Assembly (NCBI GenBank): GCA_964247055.1
Contig: OZ176053.1
Coordinates: 8,928,001-8,992,000, forward strand
DNA length: 64,000 bases
Source: Paragordius varius
Lineage: Eukaryota; Nematomorpha
Reading direction: 5' to 3'
Every line of letters begins with the position of its first letter. The stretch's first letter is position 1. Shown piece by piece: positions 13,631-27,436 of this stretch. The position numbers and the translations under genes are program-made. The notes under the pieces were generated by a model. The model did not search any database. It was not told the origin of the DNA and saw only the letters and a list, made by a program, of their open reading frames with translations.

Positions 13631-15691
13631 TGATCGTAAAAATCATTCGATGCTCACACTGATATTAAAATTTATAAATGAATTAAACTATTTAAAATTA
13701 ATTTAATTAGATTTGATAAATAACTAATTTTACACATTTCCGATTGTTATGAGTGAAGGATGAAATTTTTTATTTATAGTGGTATATAAACGAAATTCGG
13801 ATTTTTTCATTACATTTGAATAAAAAAAAATTAAAAGCACAGCAAACTACAAAATTGCAAACATCTTGGGATAGCCACTCAATTAAAATAATGTTATAAA
13901 GTTTTCTTATTCTTCAAATTGTAATTAATGGTGATTAGGTACTATAAAAAAGACTTAAAACAAAATAAATGTTGTAGTGCAATCTTGAAATATTAAATAA
14001 CCATAAATTTAATATGATATTGTGCTTTGATTTGGTATTTTTTGTTAGTGAAAATCATCACGGTTTGCATTTGAACAAATCAAAATAATTAACAAATTAT
14101 ATTATTATTTTGAGAAAAATGTCCTTTTTAAATATTAATTTTTTCATAGTAGTTCATAAATACCATATAATAAAGCCAGAATATTGCAAGCTCAATATAT
14201 GACTAATTCTATGTTTTGTTTCCTATTTTCTGAAAGTAATTTATTTTAAATCAGGGTAAGACTGTATATAACAATTAACCTAATATCTCTGTCAAATACA
14301 CCTGCTTGACAAAGATTATATATTTAACCCAGAACGTAAACATTTTATGCCTTCTGTTGATATTTCAATTTAAACAACATCTGGCTGTTAAAAACGGTTA
14401 AACTGCCCTGCATTCAACGTGACCTCTAATTTGTTAAAGTTATGGCTAGAGATTTTCTTTCTCAGTATTAAATCATAGACTATATTAATCACTCAAATAA
14501 ACAATAAATGGATCTTAATTAAATTGAAAACAAATAACTTTATCCTAAATAGATATAATTGTTGATGATCAAAAACTATTATGACATATTGATAATTTGC
14601 TTGATTAACATGAAACTATTAGCATTAAAATAAAATAAATTGAATATTTCATATATAATAGTGAATTAATATTATGGTTTATCTCATATTCTATTTAATA
14701 AGAATGTATAAATAATAGGCATTAATCTTAAGATAAGCAGAGAAAAAAGATGAATAAGATTGAAATCGACATTGTTTTTTTCATATGGCTCTACAATTAA
14801 TATCATTCTATCCAAATTTAATTTATATATATGCTTCAAGATATTTAAAACATAATTTTGTTAGAATAGACATATTATGTCTATTAAATAAATGTTGACC
14901 AAACAGCCTGTAGCCAATTATTATGAATATAGAAATTGTTTTTATTTATTTACCACCTACCTCATATTCATAAATATGCTTTCATGTATTAGAAATCGCG
15001 TTTCGTATAAAAAATCTCTTTTTTATGCAAAAAGACATTGTTAACGATGTTCACATAAACTAAAAGGTCCTAATCATGTTTCGGCTCGAAACAATTGGCC
15101 AATCATCCCAAAACTATTTTATATCGAAGTCCGTTGACAAAAACACCATATTATTCTTAGATATATTGTATCCATATTATTTAAGTTTTACCTGAATATC
15201 AAGAAAATGGCATGAATCGTAGATAAAAAATACTACACTAAAAACAAATAATAATTGATGCTATTCAACATATATTTTAATATTTATACACTTGCCTTTC
15301 AACGCTTTATTAATTGCTATACTTCGTTTCGACAAAAAATAGTAATTTTTAATACTTTATACTTTAGTAATGAGTTGACATTGAATAAGCGGTAAAAAAT
15401 ATCGCGTCGCGGCCAATTCAAAAATGTAATAACTGATTGATTAGTTTGGACGCATGTTTATTTGTCAATGTATATATATCTACTTTATATATTGCTTAAT
15501 GTAATACAGTAATACTTAGAAACATCATATTTTAAATATTATTTTTTTTCTGATGATGGTTGATCGGGGAAAATTGCACAATTCAAATCTTCCTATTTTG
15601 ACATTTTAAAACAGATTCTATTTATTTATTTATTTAATCATTTATTTTCTTACAAAACATTCCATACACCACATTTTGATATATAATAATA
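13631..15691. other. AT-rich intergenic DNA upstream of the first SLC16-like gene
   Basis: About 2 kb without an open frame or recognisable repeat. It must hold the promoter and any 5' UTR of the gene starting at 15692, but no element can be singled out. Confidence 0.4.
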
Positions 15692-18600
15692 ATGGGACTC
15701 ATGAAATGTATTGAAAAATATATACCAAATATATTTGGACGCAAAGGCTTAAATACAAGTGCCGGACTTCCCCCTAAACGGAGCTATGACAGAATGTTTG
15801 CACAAAAAGATGTGGATCAAGGTTGGGCTTGGTTGGTTATGCTTTGTTCTTTTTTTGGATGCTTTATAACTGCAGGTCAAACCATTTAATCATAAATATT
15901 TTGTTTTTAACCCAAATTTAAGTGACTAAATTGACAAAAATAACCCACGTTGGTTTAAAAGGACTTTATGAAAGTTATATCCATATGAAATATTAAAGTT
16001 TGACAATAATATCTGGTCTAAAAATTTTATATGTATTCAGAAATATAATTTGTTTGTTTTTACCTTTGGGAGCACATGACAAAAGTCATTTTGTCAAGCA
16101 TATTTAGTTGGCAAAGGTAATAATAGTTTTAATGTTTTATATATAGTTTTGTAACAATGTGTGAAAAATTATGTTGAGTTTACTTTTTTCTTACATATAA
16201 ATAGTAACAAATATTTTACATGTCATTATAATTTAGAAACTGTTGCTAATATTCACATGTAAAACCAATGGTAAAAGGATAATTAATCATGCAAAATATT
16301 AACCGTAATTTTTAACATGTTAAAATAATTTATTTTTTTACATGTAAAATATTTAATTAAAGTTAAGGTACCATTTTATAACCAATTTAGCTAGAGATTG
16401 CGCAATTCTACTTTCATAGAATGTGTTATTCAAATTTTGGGAAAATTGTCTTTATGGGTAAGATAAATAACATTTTCTATTGGATTCCTCTACACAGCTA
16501 AATTTAAATATTTTAACATGCTATGTTATAACGTCCATAGTTTTTTTTCGACCTATAAAACGGTCATTATAACATATTTTTTTCTGTCAATAATATTACC
16601 ATTATTTTTGTTTCCATTTATTATATATTGAAAGTGCCAATGTTTTTTTTCGTTTTTTCTCGCTTTCAATCTAAATTTATATTCTCTGTGTGCCATAGCG
16701 CACAGTAGCAGCACATTTAAAAGTTGTTTACAATCCAAATAAATGTATTTGCTAAACCAGAATAGAAATTGGTTCAAAGTCATTGTTCTTGTACTGTTAT
16801 TTATGAAAATGAATACGACGACCTTGAAACATAAAATTGTTTACGAGTTTTCAGATTCATCTTCACAGTATTATTAATATTATTTGTAGTTTCATAATAA
16901 TATGTAATTAGATAATAATTTCTCTAATTTTTCATTTCCTATCTCCTGAAATCGAAAAATAAAATTGTCTATTAGTACAGTAACAAAATAAACATAACAA
17001 TTATTTATTAATAAGTTATAGTTAAAATAAGATTTTACTTTAATTTTTCTGTTATTCTATAACTTTATGCGCACTATAATTCAACAAAAAGTTTTTATCA
17101 TATACCACAAAAGCAAGTAGTGTGACACCAAAAATGTATTATTTACAATCAATAAAATAGGGACCTTCTTCTAATGATGCAAAAGTAGGGTTGTGCATTT
17201 GACTGCTTTTTCAAAAAAGTCCGGTGAGACCCAGTCAGACCATGGTCATGACCACGGTCATAAGCACTTTTTACTTAAGTAAATATCATGCGATATTGAA
17301 TTGTGAAAATAATGCTCCTACGACACTTGCCTTTTACTAATAATGTCATGTTTTTTTTAAAAGTTTATATTATATTATATCAAGAATTTTGTTTTAAAAT
17401 AAATTTTGTCACATCTTTGCGGCCTTCTGAATCTTCAAATACATAGCTTTAATAATGTCAAATAAAATTTTACCTAGTTTGTTTACACTTTCTTTCATCA
17501 TTGTAATATCCAATTATAAAATGTTTTTTCATTCTTATGGTTCACATATATGGAATAATTGCATATTTTGCAAAGTGCTTGATTGTTTTATTATTTCTCT
17601 TCCAAAAAAAATTTACCAGCAGTTTTCCAAAAAACAGCTGTTTTTTCAAATGACCATGGTCAAAAAATAAATAGTCACTGATCTGGTCATGACCCGGTCA
17701 ACATGACTTGGTCAGCACAACCCTATGCAAAACACTATTGTGTTGCAAATTGCCCTACTATAGTTTGAAATAAGCAACCTTTAAAATGCATTCTGTAAAT
17801 TTTGTATAGGATTCAAAACTGAATCTGAAATCAACTACTATTGTAAAGAAACCTTCAAAATACGATCAAAAACGCTACTATATAGAAATTTCACCATAAT
17901 TTATGGTTATACCAAAATCCTAAATTTTTAATTAAAACAATTTAAAGAGAAAATGTAAATTGGTTACTCACAATTTTGAGTTTATGCCCCTATTTTATGG
18001 TACATATTAAATGCTTACGGATAAAATCAATAATGCTTCTAGATAAATAAAATTGATGGATGAATTAATTTACAAAGGGGCTTAGTATAAATGTGATTGA
18101 AGTTAAGCGCTTTAAAAGAGGAGTTTTTATATATTATTAAGTTGGATTATCCATTTAGGATCAGCATAAATTAAAATGTTATTTTAGTTGTTACCCTATC
18201 ACTCAAATTCTGATTTCCCTAAGTGGCCCTTTCACTCAAAATCGAATCTCATATTTAAAGAGGGGGTCTCTTCATTGTTTGCTCTATTTAATTTTTAAGG
18301 AAATTGTGATTGATGTATAGTTTATTGCTTTAACAATTTGTACCATTGATATTACAAAAATTTAATATATTCCATATAATAGGGATGTGCTATTCATGCG
18401 GAGTTTATTACAAAGAATATGTGATTCAATTCCCAAGCCAAAAAATTGCAGTTTCTATTCTTACAAGCTTACCTAGTGCTCTCTTTGTGCTTTTGGGACC
18501 AGTGTCTATGTTCACGTCCAGAAAGCTTGGATATCACTGGGTTAAATTATTTCACACATAACAAAAAATTGTTAAAAGCGGTTTAAGTTAATTTCATTAT

Positions 18601-20315
18601 ATTAAATATATTTAATTAATGAAGTTTAATTAATCGAAATCAAATTAAAATTTAATATTTAGACTGTAGTTTTTGGTTGTACAATGGGAACTTTAGGATT
18701 TATAGCGGCTTACTTTGCTCATGGAGTCTACCAATTGGTGCTAACTCAAGGTATCATGGTAGGAATCGGGGGTGGTATGTTATATTCACCAGTTGTATGT
18801 GTCCTCAAACTCTGTTTTGTTAAACGTTACGTATTAGCAAATGCGTTTGGTTTAACGGGCGTTGCGCTGGGATGCCTATCATTCCCATTCATTTATCAGG
18901 TGTTTATTCAATCTTACGGGCTACGTATTTCTTTGTTATGCAATGCTTGCATCTACGTACACATCTACATCATAGCAGCTATCTTGGCTTACCCAAGCTC
19001 GGACAAGAGTGAAACATGTCGAAAAATGAGTATAAATCTCATTCGACGATGTAGTCGGCAATCCTTAGTCTCAATGATGACTGCACCTCCGGTCATGGTG
19101 GTAGACATGATTGAAACCATAAAGGAAGAAGAAAATGACAATTCTGTAAAATTTAGCAGTTCTTCAGCCAACGACAGCAGTTGTGATGATATTGAGATTA
19201 AACCAAGAGAAGATATTTTTGCCAATTTTAATGAATATGATAGAGATGATCCCATGTCTGACGGAAGACAATTGTTGGGAGTAAAGGGTCATACATCAAA
19301 GGGGCGCCTAAATAACAGTGGTTCATTTACAAAAAACATTAACGATAAAATTCAACCAGGAAGTACTAACTCTTTGCAGCGTATATCAGTTTTAAATTCA
19401 CAGGGAAGGCGATCCTATTCTCTCTCAATCAAACCAGGTTTGTTGGATGATGAAAACATTCCCATTAAAAGTAATTGTGTTTCAGATATTATTGGCTCTC
19501 CTAATACATCTTCAGGGGATACTGCAACTAGTGATATGCTACCTCAACTGAATGCCACCTCCAACAATATAAAAGTCAATAGTCTTAAAGCATGGTTATT
19601 TGTTTTGTATTCGCCCCTGGAGCAAGCAAGCTGTATAATTATTTTACTACTAATTATTCGATACACAAAACAAAAAGGATTGACGGATTACGAATCTGCC
19701 AGCATGATATCATGGGTCGGGACTGGAGAGTTGATTGGGTCCATTTCAGTAGTACTTTGGGGACTCTATTACTCCAAAATAATTGAGGAAAAACAGAGAT
19801 TTGAATTCGAGATGGGAAGATCTGCTGAATATTCCCTTGACAATGGTTCGTCTCTTACAGGGCTTTATTTTTGGGTAGCTCTTTTATGCCAAGGTATAGT
19901 TAGTGTTTTATTGGCCCTAAACTTATCTACTCTGTATGCTTATTACAGCGTACTCATGGTTTTGTTTGGCACGTTCTTTGGTGTACGTATAACTTTACTG
20001 AATGCCATAGTCATAGATCTGTTTGGATCCATAAATTTTACACGAATGTACAGTTTGTACTTCTTTTTTGCCGGTGTGGGATGTATCATATCCCTACCAC
20101 TTGCAACATGGTTGGAAACTTCGCTAGGGAACCCAAATGCCATTTTTTACATAACTTCGTCTACGTTTGCTGGTTGTATACTTATCATGGCGTATGTCAT
20201 GTTCCACATATATAAGAATAAATGGATACAGGAAAAGCAATGGAAACAACTTATGTCCCCGCAAATTATACATTCCCCGTCATATACAACAGCATCAACA
20301 CATGATGTCATTTAA
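15692..20315 (+). CDS. SLC16-like (monocarboxylate transporter family) MFS carrier, copy 1
   Basis: A 12-span major facilitator of the SLC16 family, expected in the plasma membrane. Exons 15692-15875, 18383-18540 and 18663-20315 join in phase (1, then 0) to 664 aa. The family's first signature is DQGWAWLV at the start of span 1; the second is CVLKLCFVKRYVLANAFGL near span 5. Spans 1-6 fall in residues about 37-225. A long acidic, Ser-rich cytoplasmic loop of about 195 residues follows, then spans 7-12. The second-half span WVGTGELIGSISVVLWG lacks the Asp...Arg pair expected in the proton-coupled lactate carriers, so the substrate is unknown and an orphan SLC16 role is likelier. The C terminus ends DVI, a possible PDZ ligand. 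The 2.5-kb first intron holds a hAT element and a MITE piece. A paralogue lies at 44235-49577. AATAAA at 20409-20414 is the likely poly(A) signal. Confidence 0.88.
17186..17725. mobile_element. Non-autonomous hAT element (540 bp), TAGGGTTGTGC family, in SLC16 intron 1
   Basis: The ends TAGGGTTGTGCATTTGAC and GTCAGCACAACCCTA are inverted. Flanks TGCAAAAG (17178-17185) and TGCAAAAC (17726-17733) form a 7-of-8 target duplication of hAT length. Both subterminal regions repeat GACCATGGTCATGACC-like words (GGTCA/TGACC), possible transposase binding sites. Two more copies lie at 45594-46788 in the intron of the paralogous SLC16 gene. Confidence 0.85.
17734..17805. repeat. Half of a CAGTATG-type MITE
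   Basis: The words GCAAATTGCCCTACTATAG, AATAAGCAACC and AAAATGCATTCTGTAAA match the MITE at 21691-21862. Only one arm is present, beside the hAT element. Confidence 0.5.
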
Positions 20316-21289
20316 ATTATGGATATATTGTATTGTAATATTTGTATATATATAAATTTTATGTCTTATTATTATATAAATTTAGCAAAATAGTTTAGAT
20401 TAATCAATAATAAATATATATGATTTGACCACAAACAAAAATATTTTTATAGTTTTATTAACTTCCAAAACATCTAATCATATACTAATAATTATTTTAA
20501 TAATTTTAATAGTATAGTATGTCAATGCAAATATTTTAGACTGAATAATAAATTTTAATCTACTTATGCCAGATTGATTATGATTCTTCAGAGTTTCGCT
20601 GTATAAATTGTTATTATCTGCCTACATACATAACTTAACAGCTTTCACAAAAAATATAAAAAATGAATGAAAAACCTATTTAACAGTTTCATATATTATT
20701 TTTGAAGAATTTTGAGTATAAAATATCTTTCCAAATATAGAGTGGCGTTTTGATTATCAAACAGTTATGATATGTTAAAAAGGGCTAGGCATATTATGTT
20801 TTTTAGAAGCTTTATAAGTTATTTTGTAATATATCCTAAATAATATTTTGAACTTAAAACTGTATTGATTTTTTCATATTTTTTTATTTTCAGAATATGT
20901 ACACCCTTTATTAAACGCTTAAGTTAAAACTAAAGCAAAGGGGGTTTTCCTTATAACTATATTTTAAAACCATTATACTGAGCATATGATTTAGTTAAAA
21001 TATCGAAACACTAAAATCAATTTATAATAAAGTTAAGTTTAAAATATAACATGGGGAGTTGTAAGTTACAGCACCTAATTCTAAGTGACTAAACCATGAT
21101 CGGCGAAATTTATGGAGGCAATGTAAATGGCCATGATTGATATAAATGGGTGACACGTTATTGCACAAAGAATAAGGTTTTAGGGATTGCTTTTTTCTAA
21201 AAACCTGTTTTAATGGGTAGTGGTGTTAAAAACAGGGTTTAATTCGATTTGCCTCTACAGCGGATTAAAAAAGGAAATGAAATACATAA
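20316..21289. other. 3' flank of SLC16 copy 1 and intergenic DNA
   Basis: Apart from the candidate poly(A) signal at 20409-20414 the stretch is AT-rich and without a gene. Nothing else is supported. Confidence 0.45.
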
Positions 21290-21345
21290 CTAGGGCTGTC
21301 CAACACAAAGGCTTGAGGGGCCGCATCCGTTCGAAAAATCCGGCG
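21290..21345 (+). repeat. hAT-like terminus (AGGGCTGTCCAA type)
   Basis: TAGGGCTGTCCAACAC followed by GAGGGGCCGCATCC is the type of end carried by common hAT elements. A facing end, GGCCCCATATTGGACACCCC, lies at 29205-29228. The two could bound one element that now contains the LINE, but no matching 8-bp duplication is seen. Confidence 0.4.
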
Positions 21346-21690
21346 GGCCAAATTAACAAAATATAACAAATGGACATCAATGAATATTTTATATATCAAT
21401 CATGGCAGATAAAATTTACGACCACGATATATATATATATATATATATATATTAATTATATTAATTTTGTTTATTCCGTTGACAAAATTGGAAAAATATA
21501 TTCAGGTTTCCCTACATTTTTAACCTATTTACCTTTACGGTTATTGTCTATGAAAGTATTTACCTTCAAGAATCATAGTAATTTACAATTTCCAATTAAG
21601 GGTAATATGTGGTATATATAAATATTTAACGGCTAAGAAATAACCCATTACCGAACATATATTAAAAATTTATTATCGAAAAATATTTTA

Positions 21691-21862
21691 CAGTATGCAT
21701 ATTAATGGTTGCTTATTTCACAGTATAGTAGGGCAATTTGCATAGGAGTGTATAGAAAAAAAGCAAGGAAATAATTGTTTATACATTTTGTTGTTCATAC
21801 ACTACTATCTTGCGAATTTCCAAACTATGGTGTGAATTAAGCAACCATTAAAATGCATACAG
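21691..21862. mobile_element. Near-palindromic MITE (172 bp), CAGTATG family
   Basis: The left arm begins CAGTATGCATATTAATGG and the right arm ends CCATTAAAATGCATACAG. TA flanks both sides (21689-21690, 21863-21864). The two arms pair over more than 40 bases. The last right-hand bases deviate from the inverted repeat, so it is not fresh. Confidence 0.75.
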
Positions 21863-23929
21863 TAAATATCACCTTTATACGCTATTTTCTCCTTTCAAAG
21901 GAGGGAAGCGTGTTATAGTTTTCCATTTGTTTCTGTCTTCTGCTTGTTCGATTTTGATATTGAGAAAATCTAGGTCTTTTTGAATGGTGGATTGCCAGGT
22001 TTTATAAGGTCTGCCTTTTTTGTTTTTATTATTGGTTGAATGAGAATGAGCTTTATCCAGTTTGTGTCTTGCACTCTATAGATGTGACCAGCCCAACGCA
22101 AACGGTATTCCCGGATAGCTGTATTAATTGGTTTAATTTTTAGAGTTTGATAGGGGCAAAATTTGGCTTGGAAATTTTAGATGTTAGGGTTATGTGCGAA
22201 AAGAATGGCGTTTAGGATTTTTTGCTCACCCTTTTGCAGTGATAGTAGATTTGATTCATAGGCCATGTTTCCGTACCATATAGTATAGCAGGACTTATAG
22301 CCGTCATAAAAAATTTTGCCTTTGACTGAGTAAAACGTATTTATTATTTACTATTGTGCGCAGACTATGATACTTTTTCCAGGCGGCTTTGATTCTATGC
22401 GATAAGGCCGATTCTATACCACCACCAGCATCTAAAGTATCACCTAGGTATGTTAATTTGTCTATAAATTCGAGTAAAGTGGAGGACTCGGGGCGAGGAG
22501 ATCCTATGGTTAATGTGTTTGTTGTACTGCACGGGGAGCAGATAAAGTTTTTATTATCATATAAACTTTTAGAAGTGGAGCATTTTTATGTACCCACTTT
22601 AAACATTTGTTACACTTTATTGAATTTGACGTTACATTTAATGAGCACACGGAGAAGGGCCATTTTATTGTCTTGTTTTCATCACACATTAGTTTGGTTT
22701 TAGATGTATTCACCTTTAGACCGAATTTACTTAGGGTGTCCTTCCATAATTTTAATTTTTCCATTGATTCCGTTGCAGATGTGGTGCATAATATTAAGTC
22801 ATCAGCGTACAGAAGTTTAAAAGGTAAGCCTTTTCGTATGTCTTTTGTGATCTCCTCCATAATTAGGATGAATAAAAGGGGGCTCAGTATAGAGCCTTGA
22901 TGTAGACCGTTTATAAGTGGGATGGGTTCGTATCGCCAACGCTTGTACGGATTACAGTTGAGGCGTTCGTATATAGTGCTTCTATTATTTGTATCATATT
23001 TTCCTTTATACCTTGCCTTCTGAGCGACCAAGCAATCAGGTGCGGGACTGAGTCGAAAGCCTGTTCCATGTCTACAAACGCATAATGGAGTAGAAGATTT
23101 CTCAGGTGAGCATTTTGTAATTGGCGGATTATAAATATTGTATCTATAGTACCCTTGTTTTTTGAAAATCCAAATTGAATAGAATCTATGCTGCAGTGTC
23201 GACGGATTATGTTGGCTATCAGATTTTCAAAGATTTCAAAACCATGTTGTAAGATGCGTATGGGACGAAAGTTGGAAACGTTAAAACAATCTCCTTTGCC
23301 CTTATAAATTGGGATTGTATAGCTTTTTAGCCAATCATTGGGTATGATATTATTTATTGCTATGTTGTTCGCAAGATTTTTGAAATAATCTACAAATAAA
23401 TTATGATCTAGGGCCTTAAATACATCATTTGTGATATCTGATAAACCTGGGCATATATTACTTTTTAATTTTTTAAACAAAATTCTATTTCATCATTAGT
23501 AAATGGTTGAAATGAAGAATATGTTGGGTGAGGGTTCGCGATTTCCATAGGTATTTTAGGTTTATTTGCATAGGTATTTTAGGTTTATTGATGTGATTAA
23601 AAATATTAAAAAAGTGGTTATACCATGTGGATTTTATAACTTGGGTGGGTTATACTTAAGGTGACCAGATTTTTTGAAGGAAAAAGCGGGACAAATCTGA
23701 GAAGGGGGGGGTCATTGGGGGGTACAACCAAAAATTTTTATACAAAAAATTTATTGTAATATTTTATTTTTAACACAAATATATTATAAATATAAAAAAT
23801 GTACCTTACAGGTTGTTTGCACCTTTTTCAATAAATTTAGTGCATGAACAAAGGGTGAAGTGATTGTAATATTCTAGAAAAAATAATAAAGATGAAATCA
23901 TCACAAAGTGCGCTGGGTGATGCAAGAAG

Positions 23930-25745
23930 CGCCACAGAAAATATTTATAACAATTTAGCGAATAATCTTAATCAAAACATTATTGGTAGATACACAACGC
24001 TATTCAAACAGCTACTGATTTGTTACGCCTGGATGTGGAAAATATAGATGTTAAAATGCTTGGATATTGTAAAACTGTTGGCTAGCTCTTTTGCCAGCGA
24101 TTGAAATATTTATAAAAATGTGATCTCCTAGAATCCTATTTTTATCACAGGACAAAGGTCAAAATTCCAAGTCAAAAAAGGTTAGAAAATAATTTTATAC
24201 CATTACCTAATCGCAATATTATAAAGCATCCAGAAAAACAAGGCTCAATGAATAGCCAGAATATAAAAATGTTTTATACAAACAGAAACGATTATTTGGA
24301 AGACATGACGGTGCACAATGACACATTTTTATGAAGTCTCATTATTAAAATATATTGAATGAATTATATTATGGACAACAGAAAAAAATACGTAGGATAG
24401 AAATGGTTAAAATAATCATTTTTACACAAATTATGTTCCATAAAATAATATTTTAATTGTAGAATTTGCATCATCTTTACCTGAACCACTGCTATTGAAC
24501 GCGTTTTTCCACAGTAAATTAACTAAGGACAAGGAATCAAATTTAAATGTTGAATAAGTGCCATTTTATGTGTTCAAATATAATTTGACAAATGATGAAG
24601 ACTTATGCAATATTTTAAGTTATTTTGTTTATTTTTTAACATAAAAACTTTATAAATATAAGAAAATATTTTATTCTTTGGTATATTTTTTGTTTGAGTG
24701 AATGCGTTTTAGCAGATTGTCATCATTTTTTAAAATATTGTAGAAGTCTTCACAAGAATTTGTCAAATTATATTTGACAGATAAAACGGCCTTAAAGGTT
24801 CAACATTTAAATTTGATTATCCCGATGTCCCCACCTGATTTACTGTGGAGAAAACGCGCTCAGTAGCAGCGTTGGTTCCAGATAAAGATAGTGAAAATTC
24901 CACATTTTTTTAAATATTATTGTATGTAATATAGTTTGCTTTAAAATGATGAAATATTTCCAACCATTTCTTTTCTACTGTATATTTTTTGTCCATAATT
25001 TAAGTTTTTCATTATTAATTTATCTTTTAACTAAGAATTTTTGGGAACAGATATAATCAAATGATTTTTGAACATCGCACTAATTAAATTCTGGTTTTAA
25101 TGTTATCCAATGATAATGATCAATTTCATTGAATTGGGTCGTCCAGTCTTCCAAATAATATTTACAGTTTGTATAAAACATTTTTATATGGTACAGGATA
25201 TCTTGGCGATTTATTAAGCCTTGTTTTTCTAAATTATTTATATTGCGGATGGGTAATGGTATAAAATTATTTTCTAACCATTCTTGGCATTGGAATTAGG
25301 TTCTAACTTAATTAAATAATTCAATTGCCGAAATTTTGTCACCTTCTATCAATTTAATAACATTTTGAAAGAGAGAAGCTTGATTATGTAGGGACTCTAA
25401 CCATATTTTTGAAGAATCACTTACATTTCCAAAGTTGTAGGACATTTGTCCTGTGATAAAAAATAAGATTTTAAAGGATCATACATTTTTAAAATTCTTT
25501 CGATAGCTGGCAGAAGAGCATACCAACGAGTTTTACAATATCCAAGCATTTTTTGATATTGGACTTCTGCATTTTCACAGAATTCCTTAAGCGTTTCAAC
25601 GCGTACCGTGTATATATAAAAAAGATATATATTGTAATAACTAAATTTTCCACATCTAGGGGTAACAAATCAGTAGCTGTTTGAATAGCGTTGTGTAAAT
25701 GCGCTGCACACCAACGCCAATAATGTTTTGATTAAGATTATCTGT
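23930..25745. repeat. Internal inverted duplication within the hAT transposon
   Basis: The plus-strand segment of about 23930-24650 repeats, in reverse orientation, much of 24680-25745. Shared landmarks include the ACAGCTACTGATTTGTTAC region against its complement near 25665, and the GAATCCTATTTTTATCACAGG region against its complement near 25450. The arms have diverged and differ by indels. The symmetry point is near 24660. The element therefore carries a second, inverted copy of the transposase 3' half. Confidence 0.75.
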
Positions 25746-25748
25746 AAT

Positions 25749-26441
25749 TTATGGAAAATATTTTTTGTTCCCCTCCTTGCTTTTCCACCGAAGTTCGTAA
25801 ATGGTATCAGCGCAATATGCGATGATTTTGTCTTTTAAATTATTATTTTCTAAGATATTCATTATTGAAGTAAAACATATGTCGGAATTTACACCGGGTA
25901 GCGAAATAAGATCTAAAATTTTAATTACTCCAGTTTCTGGATCAAAATATCTTATTAAAGTCGGAAATAATTTTGTTTCCTTGTGAGATGCATCAAAGTA
26001 TAGCGATGTGAAATTAATTTTCAGTAAATCTTTTTGTATTTCAGAAAATGCATGTGGCGAAAGGACATTGCATTCAATGGCTTCAGCCCTTGTACGGGCA
26101 CATGTAAATTTTTTATGGAATAACGTGCGAATAACCTGTGAGGTACAGTCCATAGATCTAAAGGAATGATTGTGCAGCGTGAAAAGATAACACGCCCTCA
26201 GCTAGTGCCAAATTCTTTTCTTCCTCTCCAAAAGCGGTTTTTCGAAAAAAATCGCTCATTTTGTAAGATGATGCCCCCATATCTAAACATTTTTATGTTT
26301 CTCATGCTTGCCGCCATGTGCTAGGATGAATTCCGCCTCGCATATAAGACATCTAACAGATGATTCATTCTTCGTTTTTTTGATAAAAGGAAAATCTTTC
26401 ATTAATTCATCGTTGAATTTACAACCTCTTTTTGTGCTCAT
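25749..26441 (-). pseudogene. hAT transposase, 5' half (broken)
   Basis: The start at 26441 gives MSTKRGCKFNDELMKDFPF, then CLICEAEFILAHGGKHEKH, a Cys2-His zinc-finger segment typical of a hAT family with an AHGG motif, and a stop. A second frame (26153-25749) carries LYFDASHKETKLFPTLIRYF and LISLPGVNSDICFTSIMNIL, the start of the hAT catalytic core with its Asp. Frames are interrupted, so no functional protein is made. Further pieces extend to about 24700. Confidence 0.8.
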
Positions 26442-26451
26442 ATTTATAAAC

Positions 26452-27436
26452 TACTATTAGTATAATAAATATTATATTACCTTAATTTTCTGGAATAAAC
26501 GTGTAAGTTACCGATTTGTGGTATCAATTTGTCTTTTAAGCTACCGATTTGTGGTATTAATTTGGCTTTTTAATAATGTTGGCAAGTAATAAAACTAAAA
26601 TATTAGTAAAATAAATATTATATTACCTTAATTTTCTGGAATAAATGTGTAAGGTACCGATTTGTGGTATCAATTTGTCTTTTAAGCTACCGATTTGTGG
26701 TATTAATTTGGCTTTTTGATATGTTAGCAAGTAAACTAAAATATCATCATAGTAAATATTATATTACCTTAGTTTTCTGAAATAAACGTGTAAGCTACCG
26801 ATTTGTGGTATCAATTTGTCTTTTAAGCTACCGATTTGTGGTATTAATTTGGCTTTTTGATATGTTAGCAAGTAAACTAAAATATCATCATAGTAAATAT
26901 TATATTACCTTAGTTTTCTGAAATAAACGTGTAAGCTACCGATTTGTGGTATTAATTTGTCTTTTAATCTAGAGATTTGTGGTATTAATTTGGCTTTTTA
27001 ATAATGTTGGCAAGTAATAAAACTAAAATATTAGTAAAATAAATATTATATTACCTTAATTTTCTGGAATAAATGTGTAAGGTACCGATTTGTGGTATCA
27101 ATTTGTCTTTTAAGCTACCGATTTGTGGTATTAATTTGGCTTTTTGATATGTTAGCAAGTAAACTAAAATATCATCATAGTAAATATTATATTACCTTAG
27201 TTTTCTGAAATAAACGTGTAAGCTACCGATTTGTGGTATCAATTTGTCTTTTAAGCTACCGATTTGTGGATTAATTTGGCTTTTTGATATGTTAGCAAGT
27301 AAACTAAAATATCATCATAGTAAATATTATATTACCTTAGTTTTCTGAAATAAACGTGTAAGCTACCGATTTGTGGTATTAATTTGTCTTTTAATCTAGA
27401 GATTTGTGGTATTAATTTGGCTTTTTGATAATGATG
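26452..27436. repeat. Tandem repeat of about 143 bp, seven copies
   Basis: Each unit holds CTGGAATAAACGTGTAAG (or close) followed by two copies of TACCGATTTGTGGTAT separated by TTTGTCTTTTAAGC. Unit starts (ACCTTA) fall near 26479, 26625, 26765, 26907, 27051, 27194 and 27338. Two alternating variants differ in the run TTGGCAAGTAATAAAACT, which suggests higher-order duplication. Spacers are not unique and units are long, so it is not CRISPR. Confidence 0.9.

Noticed and set aside
26452-27436. CRISPR-like array
   Set aside because: The units are about 143 bp, the spacers between the short repeated words are themselves repeated, and the array lies inside a eukaryotic hAT transposon.
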